Assembly (NCBI GenBank): GCA_034003325.1
Contig: JAVEYW010000019.1
Coordinates: 25,712-89,711, forward strand
Length of the DNA: 64,000 bases
Source: Desulfobacterales bacterium
GTDB lineage: Bacteria > Desulfobacterota > Desulfobacteria > Desulfobacterales > JAFDDL01
Direction of reading: 5' to 3'
Shown one piece after another: positions 26,775 through 36,127 of the stretch (the first letter of the stretch is position 1; each line of letters begins with the position of its first letter). The notes under the pieces are model-generated. The model did not search any database. It saw only the letters and a list, made by a program, of their open reading frames with translations, and had not been told where the DNA came from. Made by a program: the position numbers and the translations under genes.

Positions 26775-27755
26775 TTACCCACTGAAGCCGGTTTTTACAA
26801 GATAGACGATATAGCCGACATAGCAGGCCAATAAGGCCGACCCCTCAAAACGATTGATACGGCCCGGCCCCTTCCTGAATTTAAACCTATAGCCGATTGC
26901 GAAGAGCGACACGGTCAGCACGGCCATCACCAGTATGTCACGTAAAAAAACCTCCGGCCCCACAGACAGCGGATGAATCGTTCCGGCGATTCCCACCACT
27001 GCCAGGGTGTTGAACAGGTTGGAGCCGAGCACGTTACCGAGGGCGATGTCGTGCTCGCCCTTGCGGGTGGCGATGATTGATGAAGCCAGCTCCGGCAACG
27101 AAGTGCCAATGGCAACAATGGTAAGGCCGATAATCAGATCGCTGACGCCAAAACCATGGGCGATTTCTACAGCGCCCCAGACGAGAATGCGGGAGCTGAG
27201 GATCAGCAGCGCCAGGCCGACGACAAGCCAGATGACTGCTCGGCGCAGCGGCATCGCATGAACCGTTAACTCCAACGCCATCTCGTAGCCCAGAATATCG
27301 GCCTTTTTCTGCATGCCTTGCCAGATGGTCCAGGTCATCAATATGCCGAATACGAGCAGCAGTACCAGCGCATCGACACGGGTGATTTCCCCGTCCCGAA
27401 GCTGCCACGCGGCTAAGGCTGTGATCACCGTGAGGATTGGCAGCTCCTTACGCAACACCTGCGAATGAACGGTAATCGGACTGATCAACGCGGTCAGACC
27501 CAGAATGAGGGCGATATTGGTGATGTTCGAACCATATGCGTTGCCTAACGCGATGCCGGGATTCCCTTGCGAAGCCGAAATTGCGGAAACCACCATTTCC
27601 GGCGCGGAGGTTCCAAAGCCGACGATCACCATGCCGATCAAGAGCGGCGGCATGCCGAAATAACGAGCAGTGGCGGCTGAGCCTTCCACAAACCGGTCGG
27701 CGCTCCAGACCAGAAGGGCCAAGCCGAAAGCCACCGCGAGAAACGCAATGATCAT
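26775..27755 (-). CDS. Calcium/sodium antiporter (CaCA family, YrbG-like)
   Basis: Inner-membrane cation/Ca2+ exchanger with ten transmembrane helices in two inverted halves. Both alpha repeats are intact: GFGTSAPE with GNAYGSNITNI in the first half, AIGTSLPE with GNVLGSNLFNT in the second. The central loop (about 140-170) is short and cytoplasmic. Stands alone between convergent and divergent genes. AGGATTGAT precedes the ATG. Confidence 0.94.
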   Translation of the reverse strand: MIIAFLAVAFGLALLVWSADRFVEGSAATARYFGMPPLLIGMVIVGFGTSAPEMVVSAISASQGNPGIALGNAYGSNITNIALILGLTALISPITVHSQVLRKELPILTVITALAAWQLRDGEITRVDALVLLLVFGILMTWTIWQGMQKKADILGYEMALELTVHAMPLRRAVIWLVVGLALLILSSRILVWGAVEIAHGFGVSDLIIGLTIVAIGTSLPELASSIIATRKGEHDIALGNVLGSNLFNTLAVVGIAGTIHPLSVGPEVFLRDILVMAVLTVSLFAIGYRFKFRKGPGRINRFEGSALLACYVGYIVYLVKTGFSG

Positions 27756-28147
27756 ATCAATCCTATATTCATCGAAATAGTGACGAGGTCAAAACAACTT
27801 GTTACACCATGCCGGATTTGCGAACCATACTGACTCGGCAAAGTGAGCCCCGGGGTTGTGGGCCGGTTTTTTCCAGGGAAAACCCCGGCGTTCGGAAAAA
27901 TATATCATAAAGACTTTAAAAGGGAAAACGATAGTCTTTGTCAGGTGTATAGATACGAATCAGACAGACTGACCGGTCCGCACCCTTGGCCAAGGGCGCA
28001 AAAACGCAATGCAAGCCACCTGCATGAAGCGTCACCCGATGTCTCCTGTTTTTTAATGGAATCTTTTTGGTTGCGAAAAAAAAGAATCCATGATTAATTT
28101 TCATTATTAAACCAAACGATTGTCAATGTTCAGAGGAAGCATCCCAA
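27756..28147. other. Intergenic region before the MaoC gene
   Basis: No coding frame supported. A hairpin of about 13 bp (ATGGAATCTTTTT with AAAAAGAATCCAT, one mismatch, 28057-28092) and a GC-rich inverted repeat near 27850-27890 (CCGG/CCGG with TTTTCC) are visible. Both could be transcription ends of decayed genes or parts of the divergent promoters. Confidence 0.4.
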
Positions 28148-28630
28148 ATGAGTAAAAGCAATTTCAGCACCACACGGCAAGAGCGATATCTGGAGGACTA
28201 CGTGCCCGGAGCCATACACGAGTTCGGGCCTATTACTATCACGGAGGATGAGATCATCCAGTTTGCCAAGAAGTTTGATCCACAAGTTTTTCATACCGAT
28301 CCGATTGCGGCCAAGGAAACAGTGTATGGCGGTCTCATCGCCAGTGGTTGGCACACTTGCAGTCTGATGGCGCGGTTGATCGTTGCGCATTACCTGCCGG
28401 CCGATCAGGCAAGCTTGGGCGGTCCGGGGGTGGATGAGCTGCGCTGGCATAAACCGGTGCGCCCCGGAGATCAACTCTCCGTGCGTACCACGGTACACAA
28501 TGTGAAACCTTCCAGCAGTAAACCGGATCGGGGCTTGTTAACTTATTTTTGTCAGATGCTGAATCAAAAAAACGAAGTCGTGGCTTCAATGATGGCCTTG
28601 ACCTTTCTTCGGTATCGTGACAGAGGATAA
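28148..28630 (+). CDS. MaoC-family dehydratase
   Basis: Hot-dog-fold enoyl-CoA hydratase or related thioester enzyme. The catalytic pair of R-hydratases lies in FAKKFDPQVFHTDP, with Asp and His at the expected spacing, followed by GLIASGWHTCSLMAR. WHKPVRPGD is a second family block. At 160 residues it is a single-domain member. Its last bases overlap the degraded methyltransferase remnant on the other strand, so the junction may be a rearrangement point. Confidence 0.9.
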   Translation: MSKSNFSTTRQERYLEDYVPGAIHEFGPITITEDEIIQFAKKFDPQVFHTDPIAAKETVYGGLIASGWHTCSLMARLIVAHYLPADQASLGGPGVDELRWHKPVRPGDQLSVRTTVHNVKPSSSKPDRGLLTYFCQMLNQKNEVVASMMALTFLRYRDRG

Positions 28631-29050
28631 GGGCAGAACGCTCCTGTCGGATCAAAGCCGAGACCCCGGCCTCGAAGCCCATGTTATAATCGCCCCCTCG
28701 GACCAGATCACGTCAAATTCCCCCACCGCAAAAGGCAGGGCATCCATTGAGCAGTTCAGTGTGATGATTTTGTCCACCACGCCATGGTCGTGCGCTCTGG
28801 ATTGGAGTTCGTCAAGAAACACCGTCAGAAAATTCACGGCGGTGATTTCCGCATCCAGTTCCTTTGCGAGCAGGATGGTCGACGCGCCCGTCCGCAGCCA
28901 ATATCCGCAATCTCCAGAGAGCGACCGGTCGAGTCCTGCAAGTTCCAGCACCCACCTTGTTTCAGCTTCCCCGCCTAACCCTTGCCGTGGCGCACGCCGG
29001 TGAAGGTCTATGAGCAGTTGGTAATCGTTAACGGTTTTTCACCCGGGATT
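28622..29050 (-). pseudogene. Frameshifted and truncated SAM methyltransferase (UbiE-like)
   Basis: Readable pieces in order on the minus strand are NDYQLLIDLHRRAPRQG, VLELAGLDRSL, EIADIGCG (different frame), TGASTILLAKELDAEITAVN, LNCSMDALPF, FDVIWSEGAI, and then, shifted by a missing base, YNMGFEAGVSALIRQER. At least three frame breaks are seen; the initiating codon is also out of frame because of an extra A in AAAAA near 29047. The C-terminal part of a usual roughly 250-residue enzyme is missing where it meets the end of the MaoC gene. Clearly non-functional. Confidence 0.8.
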
Positions 29051-29229
29051 GTACTTGCTGTGATACGGCGGATAATAAGCCAATTCGATACCGATAAAGA
29101 ATGCGTCGCTAAAGAAACCGGGAACCAATCAATTTATCATCAACCCCAACGAGGTTGTGTCAATGCCACGGGATGAGCGGTTTATATAAAGTTGACGCAA
29201 CCCCCTCGGGGGGCCAGACCGCGAGTCGC

Positions 29230-29631
29230 TTAATTCACGTTACTCACCCGAATCGTTGTTCCCACCGGAGGCATTTCGGAAAACAGGGCGGAAAACTTCG
29301 CCTCCCTGCGATGTTTCCGACCTGTCAGGACTCGCGGGTAATAGGTCACTTTTTGAGCGGCGATCACCGCTCCGGATTTATCCACAAGGGCCAGCTCCAC
29401 ATAGTCGGGGATATCGAGCCGCATCCTTCCTTTCGGACGAAGTTTCCCCGACACCTTCAGTTGGCCATTCTCCTCCACCGCCCACACCCGGCTGAAAGAA
29501 GCCCGGTTGTTCGGAATGATTTCCTTTCGATATTTCTCAGAGCGTAATAGATTCTGTGAGGCTGCGCATCCGATACATAGCAGTAAACCAATCATGACCC
29601 CCATCAGGGGTGCTAAAATGTTTTTAGACAT
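29230..29631 (-). CDS. Lipoprotein accessory to the RND efflux operon
   Basis: 133 residues. The signal peptide ends in a lipobox LCIGC (Cys about residue 22), so it is likely a periplasmic or outer-membrane lipoprotein. The mature part is a small beta-rich domain (VWAVEENGQLKVSGKLRPKG) of unknown fold that ends IRVSNVN. The start overlaps the czcA end by eight bases, with AAGGAG in front, so it is the last gene of the metal efflux operon. Role not known; possibly metal or envelope related. Confidence 0.78.
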   Translation of the reverse strand: MSKNILAPLMGVMIGLLLCIGCAASQNLLRSEKYRKEIIPNNRASFSRVWAVEENGQLKVSGKLRPKGRMRLDIPDYVELALVDKSGAVIAAQKVTYYPRVLTGRKHRREAKFSALFSEMPPVGTTIRVSNVN

Positions 29632-32600
29632 TTTTTTCTCCTTTTATCAAAAGGTTCTTCATCGAAAACCGAAGAAAGATTCTCATGGCTGTTTTTGCGT
29701 TGGCTTGCAGCGCTTCCATATCCGGTTGCGTATCGGATCGTTCTTCAAACCACTCGTAAATCGTCGGCAGAACCACCAGCGTGAGAATCGTTGAGGTGAT
29801 AAGTCCTCCCATGACGACAATGGCCAGAGGCTTTTGAATGTCCGCGCCCGATCCGGTTGCATACAGCATGGGCAGATGCCCGATGAAACTGGTCAGCGCC
29901 GTCATCAGAAGCGGCCGAAACCGTAACCGGCACCCCTGCGTGACCGTTTCCTCCACGGATTTTCCTTCGGCCCGCAATTGCCGAAAAAAGGCAATCAACA
30001 CCACCCCGTTTTGGACCGCGATCCCGAGCAGGCAGATGAAGGCGATCGCAGCGGATATCGACATCGGCATTCGATATGCCCATATGGCCAGCGTGCCGCC
30101 CACCAAGGCAAAGGGCAGGTTTAAAACGACCAGCAGGCTATCGCGCAGGGACCCCAGGGCCATGAAAAGAAGCATCAGGATAAGCAGAAGCGAAATCGGC
30201 ACCACGATGGCGAGCCGCTGCATCGCCCGTTGCTGGTTTTCGAATTGTCCGCCGAATTCCAAAAAATAACCAGCCGGAAGTTGCTTTTCGATGTCCCGCA
30301 GTTTTTCTCTTGCTTCCGCCACGAAGCTCCCCAGATCCCTGCCGCGAATGTTCACCTCGGCGGCAACACGCCGCATCCCCCTTTCCCGGGTTATCTGGGC
30401 CGGGCCTTCGACCGTATTGATGGCGGAGACGCTGCCGAGGGAAAGCATTTCACCGCCTTTTCCCCTCAGCATGGCTTTCTTAATTGCTTCGATATCTCCG
30501 CGCGCCCCCTCGGGAAACCGCACGATCGTTGCGATGCGCATGTTTCCGTCAACGACGGTTGTCGCCTCTGTTCCGGCCAGCGCCGTTTCGATCACCTCGT
30601 TGACATCGGAGACATTGAGGCCATAACGGGCAAGCGCCACCCGGTCCGGGGATATTTCCACATGCGCCATTCCGGATACCTGCTCGACCCTGGCATCGCT
30701 TGCGCCTTTCACACCAGCCAGAACGCCGGCGATCCGGTCGGAAAAGGATTTAAGCGTTCCGATGTCCGGCCCGTAAACCTTCACGGCAAGATCGCTTTTG
30801 ACTCCGGAAATCAACTCGTTGACCCGGAGCGCAATCGGTTGAGAGAAGGAAAGCCGGACCCCCGGGATTTTTGACAGCTCCCCCTGCATGGCGGCCACCA
30901 GTTCCCCCTTTGTGCGCGGCAAAGGCCACTCCTTTGTGGATTTGAGCATGATGAGAATATCGGTTTGCTCCGGGCCCATCGGGTCTTCGGAGATTTCCGC
31001 GCGGCCGGTTTTGCTCACGACCGCCTTTACTTCCGGAAATTCGGCGAGAATCCGTTTCTCCATATAGGTGCCGACCGTGAGCGAGCCATCCAAGGAGGCA
31101 TTTGGCAATCGCACCACGTTGATGGCGATGGAGCCCTCGTCCAGCGACGGTATGAACTCGGTGCCGATGCGCGTGGCGACCCAGCCCGCAAGGATGAGCG
31201 ATAAAAGGGAGAGCCCCAACGTCAAGGCTTTGAAGCGTCTGGCGCCCCGCAAAAGGCCCAAATACCCGTGGTGAAATTTTCGAACGAATCGGAACTCCTT
31301 CTCCTCGCTTTGTTTCAACAGTATTCCGGAAAGAACGGGGACGATTGTCAGCGCAACCACCAGCGATGTCAGGATCGCGATGATCATGGTCATTGCAAGG
31401 GGGGCGAACATCTTGCCTTCGATCCCCTGAAGCGAGAAAAGCGGGACGAGAACGATTCCGATGATGAGAACGGAGAAAGCCACGGGCCGGGCCACCTCGG
31501 TAACGGCCCGGGCCGTGATCAGGCGCCGCTGGGTTTGCTCCCGCTGCTCGCCGAAGTGACGCCTCACGTTCTCCACAATGACGATGGAGGCATCCACCAC
31601 CATGCCGACAGAAAAGGCAAGTCCCCCCAGACTCATCAGATTGGATGAGATACCCGCCCCTCCCATAATCAGAAATGTGATGAGAAAAGTCAGTGGAAGG
31701 GAGGAAACCACGATGAGCGCCGTGCGGAATTCCGCCAGAAAAAGAAACAGGACCAGAATGACGAAGATTCCGCCTTCGAGCAATGCGTCCACGACCGTCT
31801 TGATGCAAGCTTCGATGAGATCGGTCCGGTCATAAAAAACATTCAGGTCGACCCCTTTCGGCAGGCTGTTTTGAATTCGGGGGATCGCCTCCTTGACACG
31901 GGTCACCACATCCTTTGAATTTTCTCCCCGAAGCATAATCACCATGCCCGCGACCGCTTCGCCTTTGCCATCGCGGGTAACCGCACCCTGCCGTGGCTGT
32001 GGGCCGGGGCCGATGTCGGCCACGTCGGAAAGGTGAACGCTCGCGCCGTCCTTTGCCTTTAAAACGATACGGCCGATGTCATCGGGGTTTAAAAACTGAC
32101 CGAGGCCCCGAAGATAGGTCTGTTCCCATCCCCGGACAATAAAGCCCCCTGCGGCGTTGGCATTGTTTTTCCCCACCGCCTCTACAATTTCCCGCAAGGT
32201 AAGATCGTACTTCAGAAGGGCGTCCGGACGCACAAGGATATGATACTGCTTGACGAAGCCCCCGAAACTGTTCACTTCGTTCACTCCGGGAATGGGTTTA
32301 AGTTGCGGCGATACGAGAAAATCCTGTACGGAACGCAATTCCATGGGGGAGAGCGTTTCGCTTTCCAGCGTATACTGGAATATCTCCCCCAATCCCGTGC
32401 TGATCGGTCCCAACTCCGGTTCCGCAAAGGAGGGCAGGCTTTCTCTTGCGGTTTGCAGCCGCTCAAACACCTGCGCCCGGGCGAAATATATGTCGGTGCC
32501 GTCCTCAAAGACCACGATGACCTGGGAAAGACCCGATTTTGAAAGCGAACGGACCTGGGTGACATGGGGCACCCCCCCCATTTGTTGCTCAATCGGATAG

Positions 32601-32794
32601 GTGACCTGCTGTTCCACGTCAAGAGAAGAAAGCCCGGGGGCTTCCGTGAGAATCATTACCTGAATGTTGGTCACATCGGGAAAGGCATCAACGGGAAGAC
32701 GGTTCCAGGCCAATGCCCCGGCAATGACCAATACTGCGGTAAGCGATAAGACGATGAGTCTTCGGTGAAGAATAAATTCCATGAAGCGTTGCAT
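29624..32794 (-). CDS. czcA: Heavy-metal RND efflux pump inner-membrane subunit (CzcA/CusA family)
   Basis: Proton-driven exporter of heavy metals, part of a tripartite complex. 1056 residues with 12 transmembrane helices in the RND arrangement (TM1 near residue 14, large periplasmic loops, TM2-6 about 340-530, TM7 near 540, TM8-12 about 870-1030). Family blocks: EAPGLSSLDVEQQVTYPIE, GMVVDASIVIVENVRRHF in TM4 with an Asp needed for proton transfer, and GTEFIPSLDEGSI. Cd/Zn/Co versus Cu/Ag cannot be told. GGAGGAAAGAGC fixes the start at 32794. Confidence 0.95.
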   Translation of the reverse strand: MQRFMEFILHRRLIVLSLTAVLVIAGALAWNRLPVDAFPDVTNIQVMILTEAPGLSSLDVEQQVTYPIEQQMGGVPHVTQVRSLSKSGLSQVIVVFEDGTDIYFARAQVFERLQTARESLPSFAEPELGPISTGLGEIFQYTLESETLSPMELRSVQDFLVSPQLKPIPGVNEVNSFGGFVKQYHILVRPDALLKYDLTLREIVEAVGKNNANAAGGFIVRGWEQTYLRGLGQFLNPDDIGRIVLKAKDGASVHLSDVADIGPGPQPRQGAVTRDGKGEAVAGMVIMLRGENSKDVVTRVKEAIPRIQNSLPKGVDLNVFYDRTDLIEACIKTVVDALLEGGIFVILVLFLFLAEFRTALIVVSSLPLTFLITFLIMGGAGISSNLMSLGGLAFSVGMVVDASIVIVENVRRHFGEQREQTQRRLITARAVTEVARPVAFSVLIIGIVLVPLFSLQGIEGKMFAPLAMTMIIAILTSLVVALTIVPVLSGILLKQSEEKEFRFVRKFHHGYLGLLRGARRFKALTLGLSLLSLILAGWVATRIGTEFIPSLDEGSIAINVVRLPNASLDGSLTVGTYMEKRILAEFPEVKAVVSKTGRAEISEDPMGPEQTDILIMLKSTKEWPLPRTKGELVAAMQGELSKIPGVRLSFSQPIALRVNELISGVKSDLAVKVYGPDIGTLKSFSDRIAGVLAGVKGASDARVEQVSGMAHVEISPDRVALARYGLNVSDVNEVIETALAGTEATTVVDGNMRIATIVRFPEGARGDIEAIKKAMLRGKGGEMLSLGSVSAINTVEGPAQITRERGMRRVAAEVNIRGRDLGSFVAEAREKLRDIEKQLPAGYFLEFGGQFENQQRAMQRLAIVVPISLLLILMLLFMALGSLRDSLLVVLNLPFALVGGTLAIWAYRMPMSISAAIAFICLLGIAVQNGVVLIAFFRQLRAEGKSVEETVTQGCRLRFRPLLMTALTSFIGHLPMLYATGSGADIQKPLAIVVMGGLITSTILTLVVLPTIYEWFEERSDTQPDMEALQANAKTAMRIFLRFSMKNLLIKGEKNV

Positions 32795-32807
32795 GCTCTT
32801 TCCTCCC

Positions 32808-34205
32808 TTAATCCGCGCAGCCTGCGCCCATTTTGCCGCGCAGCACGTCGGATTTCGCCACGAAAGCGCCATCGGTGAGAATCATCTGCTCCGTCGTCAG
32901 GCCGTCCAGAACCTCGAGCAGTCCGCCGATTTCCCTTCCGGTAACGACAGGACGCCGGATCCAGTAGTCTTTTTCCTTGTGGGTAAAGACAAAGGACCTT
33001 CCCTCGTCGATCAGTACCGATGCTTTGGGTACGGCCACCTTCTCGCCCCCGCCGGGAATGAGCAGTTTGATTTCCACGAACATGCCGGGCCGGAGTTCAC
33101 CGTTCGGGTTCGGCAAGGTTATCCTGGCACGGACGGTTCGAGTTTTCTCGTCCATGGTTTTTGAAACCTGGTCCAATTTTCCCTGCTGTTTGTGGCCGCC
33201 CGGCAGGTTTACCTCCGCGGAAACGGTCCCCTTGACGGTTTGTATCGCCGAAAGGTCTGCTTCCTTCAGATTCGCCCAGGCCCACACCTCCGACATATCC
33301 GAAATCCGAAGCATAATTTTTCCGACTTCCACGAATTCCCCCGTCACCGCGTTTTTTTCCAACACGACACCGTTTCCGGGCGCCCGAACCGTGACCAAAC
33401 CGGAAAAATCATCGCCACCCCCGGCCAGGTGGTTCACAACATCGGGGCCGATTCCCAGCCGCAAAAGCCTTGCGCTTTCTTTGGAAACCGCGACACGGGC
33501 CTCGGCCAGTCTCGCCCTTGCCGCCTCGACTTCCATTCGGGCGGAAATCTTTTTATCGAAAAGCCGGGTTTCCCGGTCCGCGGTTTTCCGGGCAAGATCG
33601 AGCATAACCAGCGCGTTGAGGTAGTCGGCTTTCCCTTGCGAAACCTCCTGGCTGTCGATATCAAAGAGGGGCGCACCGGCCTCGACCCGTTCCCCCACCC
33701 CCACATAGACCGTCCTTACAGCACCGGCCAGCGGACTGGTTACGGTGACGGTCTTCTCCTCGCTGATGGCGAGTTCGCCGGACAAAACCCGTTCCTCTGA
33801 AAATTCCATGCGACTCGTCCGGGCCGTCTGAATGAAACCGTCCTTCGCCTTTCCCACGATCATCTCGTCCGGCAGTTTCACCACGCCGACCTCGTAGCGG
33901 CATTCGTCACATTCGTATTGGAGAATATCGTGCTCACACCTGGAAGCCCAGAGGTCTTCGACCGGGCGATCCAGATCGCTTCCCTCATCTCCGTGCGCAT
34001 CGGTGCACGTCCCCTCCTTTTCATGTCCGCCATGAAGGAATTTCTGTTCGTGGTCATCCTTTTCATTGTGATCCTCAGCGTTTGCCGCAGGAAAAAGGAT
34101 ATCGGGCTGCTTGTTTTCCACGCAGAGCCAGCCGGCACCGATAAAGGCCAGTACGCCCGCAATTCCAATCGTGACACTCAATCGGTTTAAGGTGTTGCTT
34201 TTCAT
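32808..34205 (-). CDS. czcB: RND efflux periplasmic adaptor (CzcB family) with His-rich N-terminus
   Basis: Membrane-fusion protein linking pump and outer-membrane channel. An N-terminal hydrophobic anchor (IGIAGVLAFIGAGWLCV) is followed by a His/Asp-rich stretch (residues about 40-75, with HNEKDDHEQK, HGGHEKE), then a CEHDILQYECDECRYEVGVV block typical of CzcB, which likely binds metal through its cysteines. Coiled-coil hairpin, lipoyl and beta-barrel domains fill residues 135-400. It overlaps czcC by four bases and ends 13 bases before czcA. Confidence 0.94.
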   Translation of the reverse strand: MKSNTLNRLSVTIGIAGVLAFIGAGWLCVENKQPDILFPAANAEDHNEKDDHEQKFLHGGHEKEGTCTDAHGDEGSDLDRPVEDLWASRCEHDILQYECDECRYEVGVVKLPDEMIVGKAKDGFIQTARTSRMEFSEERVLSGELAISEEKTVTVTSPLAGAVRTVYVGVGERVEAGAPLFDIDSQEVSQGKADYLNALVMLDLARKTADRETRLFDKKISARMEVEAARARLAEARVAVSKESARLLRLGIGPDVVNHLAGGGDDFSGLVTVRAPGNGVVLEKNAVTGEFVEVGKIMLRISDMSEVWAWANLKEADLSAIQTVKGTVSAEVNLPGGHKQQGKLDQVSKTMDEKTRTVRARITLPNPNGELRPGMFVEIKLLIPGGGEKVAVPKASVLIDEGRSFVFTHKEKDYWIRRPVVTGREIGGLLEVLDGLTTEQMILTDGAFVAKSDVLRGKMGAGCAD

Positions 34206-35467
34206 TTTGATTCTCCTTTAAACCGGTCTTGGGGGGGTGTAACCAGCCGGTTCATGGCAATTTTTTCAAGTTCAAAGGATATGAGCAGGTCAAGGTGACG
34301 AAGCTTGGCGCCGGTCAGCTCCTTTGTGGCATCCAAAACGTCGAGATATCGGAATTTGCCCAGTCTGTAGCCCTCGGATACGGCATCGTAGGCTTGTTGC
34401 GCAAAGGAAAGCATCCGGTCGCGAACGATGCCTGCCTCGGCGGCGAGCGCTTGCAAGGCCGCATGCCGCTTTTCGATCTCCGATCTGACTCTCAATTCTT
34501 CGGATCGCGCGCCGTAAGCGCTCCTATCCAGTTCCGCCCGGGCTTCCATAATCCCCCCCAGGTTTTGGTTGAAAAGCGGCAGGGGAATAGACAGTCCGGC
34601 AATGAACGCGGTTTCATCGTTTTTTCGGTCGACCGACAATTTTCCCGAAAAGGTGATATCGGGCGTGGCTGCGGCCAGTTCCGACTCGACGATGGCGCTT
34701 CGTCTGTCCCGCTCCAGCTTCCAGCGCGTGAGATCGGGATTTAAACCAGCAGCGGCGACAAGAGCGCTCTTATCCGGGAGCGTCGGCTCGGTGGGAATCC
34801 GGCCCTCCACGGCAGTAAACCGGGCCTCAGGGGTTCCCATCGCGGCCGCCAGGGCCAGGCGGGCATTCTCCAATTCCCTGCCGGCGCGGGCAAGATCCGT
34901 TAACGCGCCGGCCAGCAACACCTTTGCCCGGGTTTCCTCTATGGGAGATATGGCACCTGAGGCTGCCCGTTCAGTGACGGTAGCGGCGAACTGCTGGGCG
35001 GTATCATAGGCAGCCTGCACGAGAAGTCCTTTTTCCTGCGCCCCGAGCAGGGTTATAAACGCCTGAGAGACCTCGTTGATAATGTCCAGGCGGGTCCGCA
35101 ACCGGTCATTTTCAACCAGCGGAATTTCGGCTTCCGCAGCCTTGACACGAGCGGCCCGTTTTCGTGCGAATTCAAAAGCCTGACTGACAACAACGCTGTC
35201 TTCATCCCCGAGGCTCGATGTCTCCAGCCCCAGCTCCGGGTTTGGAAGGGTCGCGCTTTGGGTCACGCGCCCCTTTGCCGCCAGAATGTCCTTTGAAAAA
35301 GCTTCCGGCTCCGGGCGCTGCAAAAGCGCCGTCTCAATAGCTGTATTCAATGTGATGGCGGATGGTTTCTCCGCCATCGCGTCCGATAAACCCGCCGTTC
35401 GGACTGCGATGATGATGATGAGGGCTCTCAAAAAGAGTCGCCCCCGTCGTGAAATCAAAACGATCAT
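34202..35467 (-). CDS. czcC: Outer-membrane efflux protein (TolC/CzcC family)
   Basis: Outer-membrane channel of the tripartite metal pump. Signal peptide (about residues 10-32, ending in DAMA), then two OEP domains with long helical repeats (TLNTAIETALLQRPEPEA; second repeat around ALVAAAGLNPDLTRW). Length 421 is usual. GGAGG seven bases before ATG 35467. First of the core pump genes in the operon czcC-czcB-czcA-lipoprotein. Confidence 0.93.
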   Translation of the reverse strand: MIVLISRRGRLFLRALIIIIAVRTAGLSDAMAEKPSAITLNTAIETALLQRPEPEAFSKDILAAKGRVTQSATLPNPELGLETSSLGDEDSVVVSQAFEFARKRAARVKAAEAEIPLVENDRLRTRLDIINEVSQAFITLLGAQEKGLLVQAAYDTAQQFAATVTERAASGAISPIEETRAKVLLAGALTDLARAGRELENARLALAAAMGTPEARFTAVEGRIPTEPTLPDKSALVAAAGLNPDLTRWKLERDRRSAIVESELAAATPDITFSGKLSVDRKNDETAFIAGLSIPLPLFNQNLGGIMEARAELDRSAYGARSEELRVRSEIEKRHAALQALAAEAGIVRDRMLSFAQQAYDAVSEGYRLGKFRYLDVLDATKELTGAKLRHLDLLISFELEKIAMNRLVTPPQDRFKGESK

Positions 35468-35626
35468 TCTAAACCTCCGATAGGGGTTCGACGCCTATTT
35501 TTGTTCACGGCGTTATGAAGGAATTGCCGGCATTCGGTAAAACGAAAAGCCGTTCCGAATGGACAGTCCGAAATTAGCGCGACTTAAGTGTCTGTTCTTT
35601 GGAATTTGGCAAAAAAACGAGGGGCT

Positions 35627-36055
35627 TCAAATTCGAAGCACGATGGAAGAGATGCTGTATTGGGTCAGGCTTTCGATAAAAAATGGATTTTGAATGTTGC
35701 CGTAAGAATTGGCTGACACAAGGGACAGGGCGAACACATGACCACCGGTTACCGCAACGATCCCTCCGAAGTGGGCGTCCGGTGCTTTTGGGACAACAGA
35801 TCCGGATAGTAGGGAATAGGGAGAGATGAGCATATCATGGCAGTCGCGGGAGGTATCCTCGCTGATACAGCAAGGGCAAGCGTTGACATTCCGACCCGAT
35901 TCGCAGGTTTCATCAGTGGCGTCAAGGGCGCACCTTGCCGTCAGCTCGATAGCGACATGGCCGTCTTCGCCGACGCACAAAACCGTCCCCCAGACGGGGG
36001 CTACCCCCTGAAGTACGCAAAGTGTTACTATGACTAAAAAATTAGTTCGTCGCAA
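35627..36055 (-). CDS. Cys-rich periplasmic protein upstream of the metal efflux genes
   Basis: 142 residues. N-terminal signal peptide (FLVIVTLCVLQGVAPVWG), then a motif LCVGEDGHVAIEL, seen in small proteins next to metal RND operons, and a Cys-rich patch CALDATDETCESG with CPCC (six cysteines within about 30 residues). It probably binds or senses metal in the periplasm. Start is TTG with AAAGGTGA upstream; no ATG is available near. Same strand as czcCBA with a 159-base gap that may hold a promoter. Confidence 0.7.
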   Translation of the reverse strand: MRRTNFLVIVTLCVLQGVAPVWGTVLCVGEDGHVAIELTARCALDATDETCESGRNVNACPCCISEDTSRDCHDMLISPYSLLSGSVVPKAPDAHFGGIVAVTGGHVFALSLVSANSYGNIQNPFFIESLTQYSISSIVLRI

Positions 36056-36127
36056 CGCAAGTCACCTTTGCTGACCCTCATCCATTAACTGCCACGCGGT
36101 TCCTCTACCAACCCCTATCCCCGCCTG

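Noticed and set aside
30750..31808. 352-codon minus-strand frame inside czcA
   Set aside because: It lies in another frame of a recognisable RND transporter gene; its composition is typical of shadow translation.
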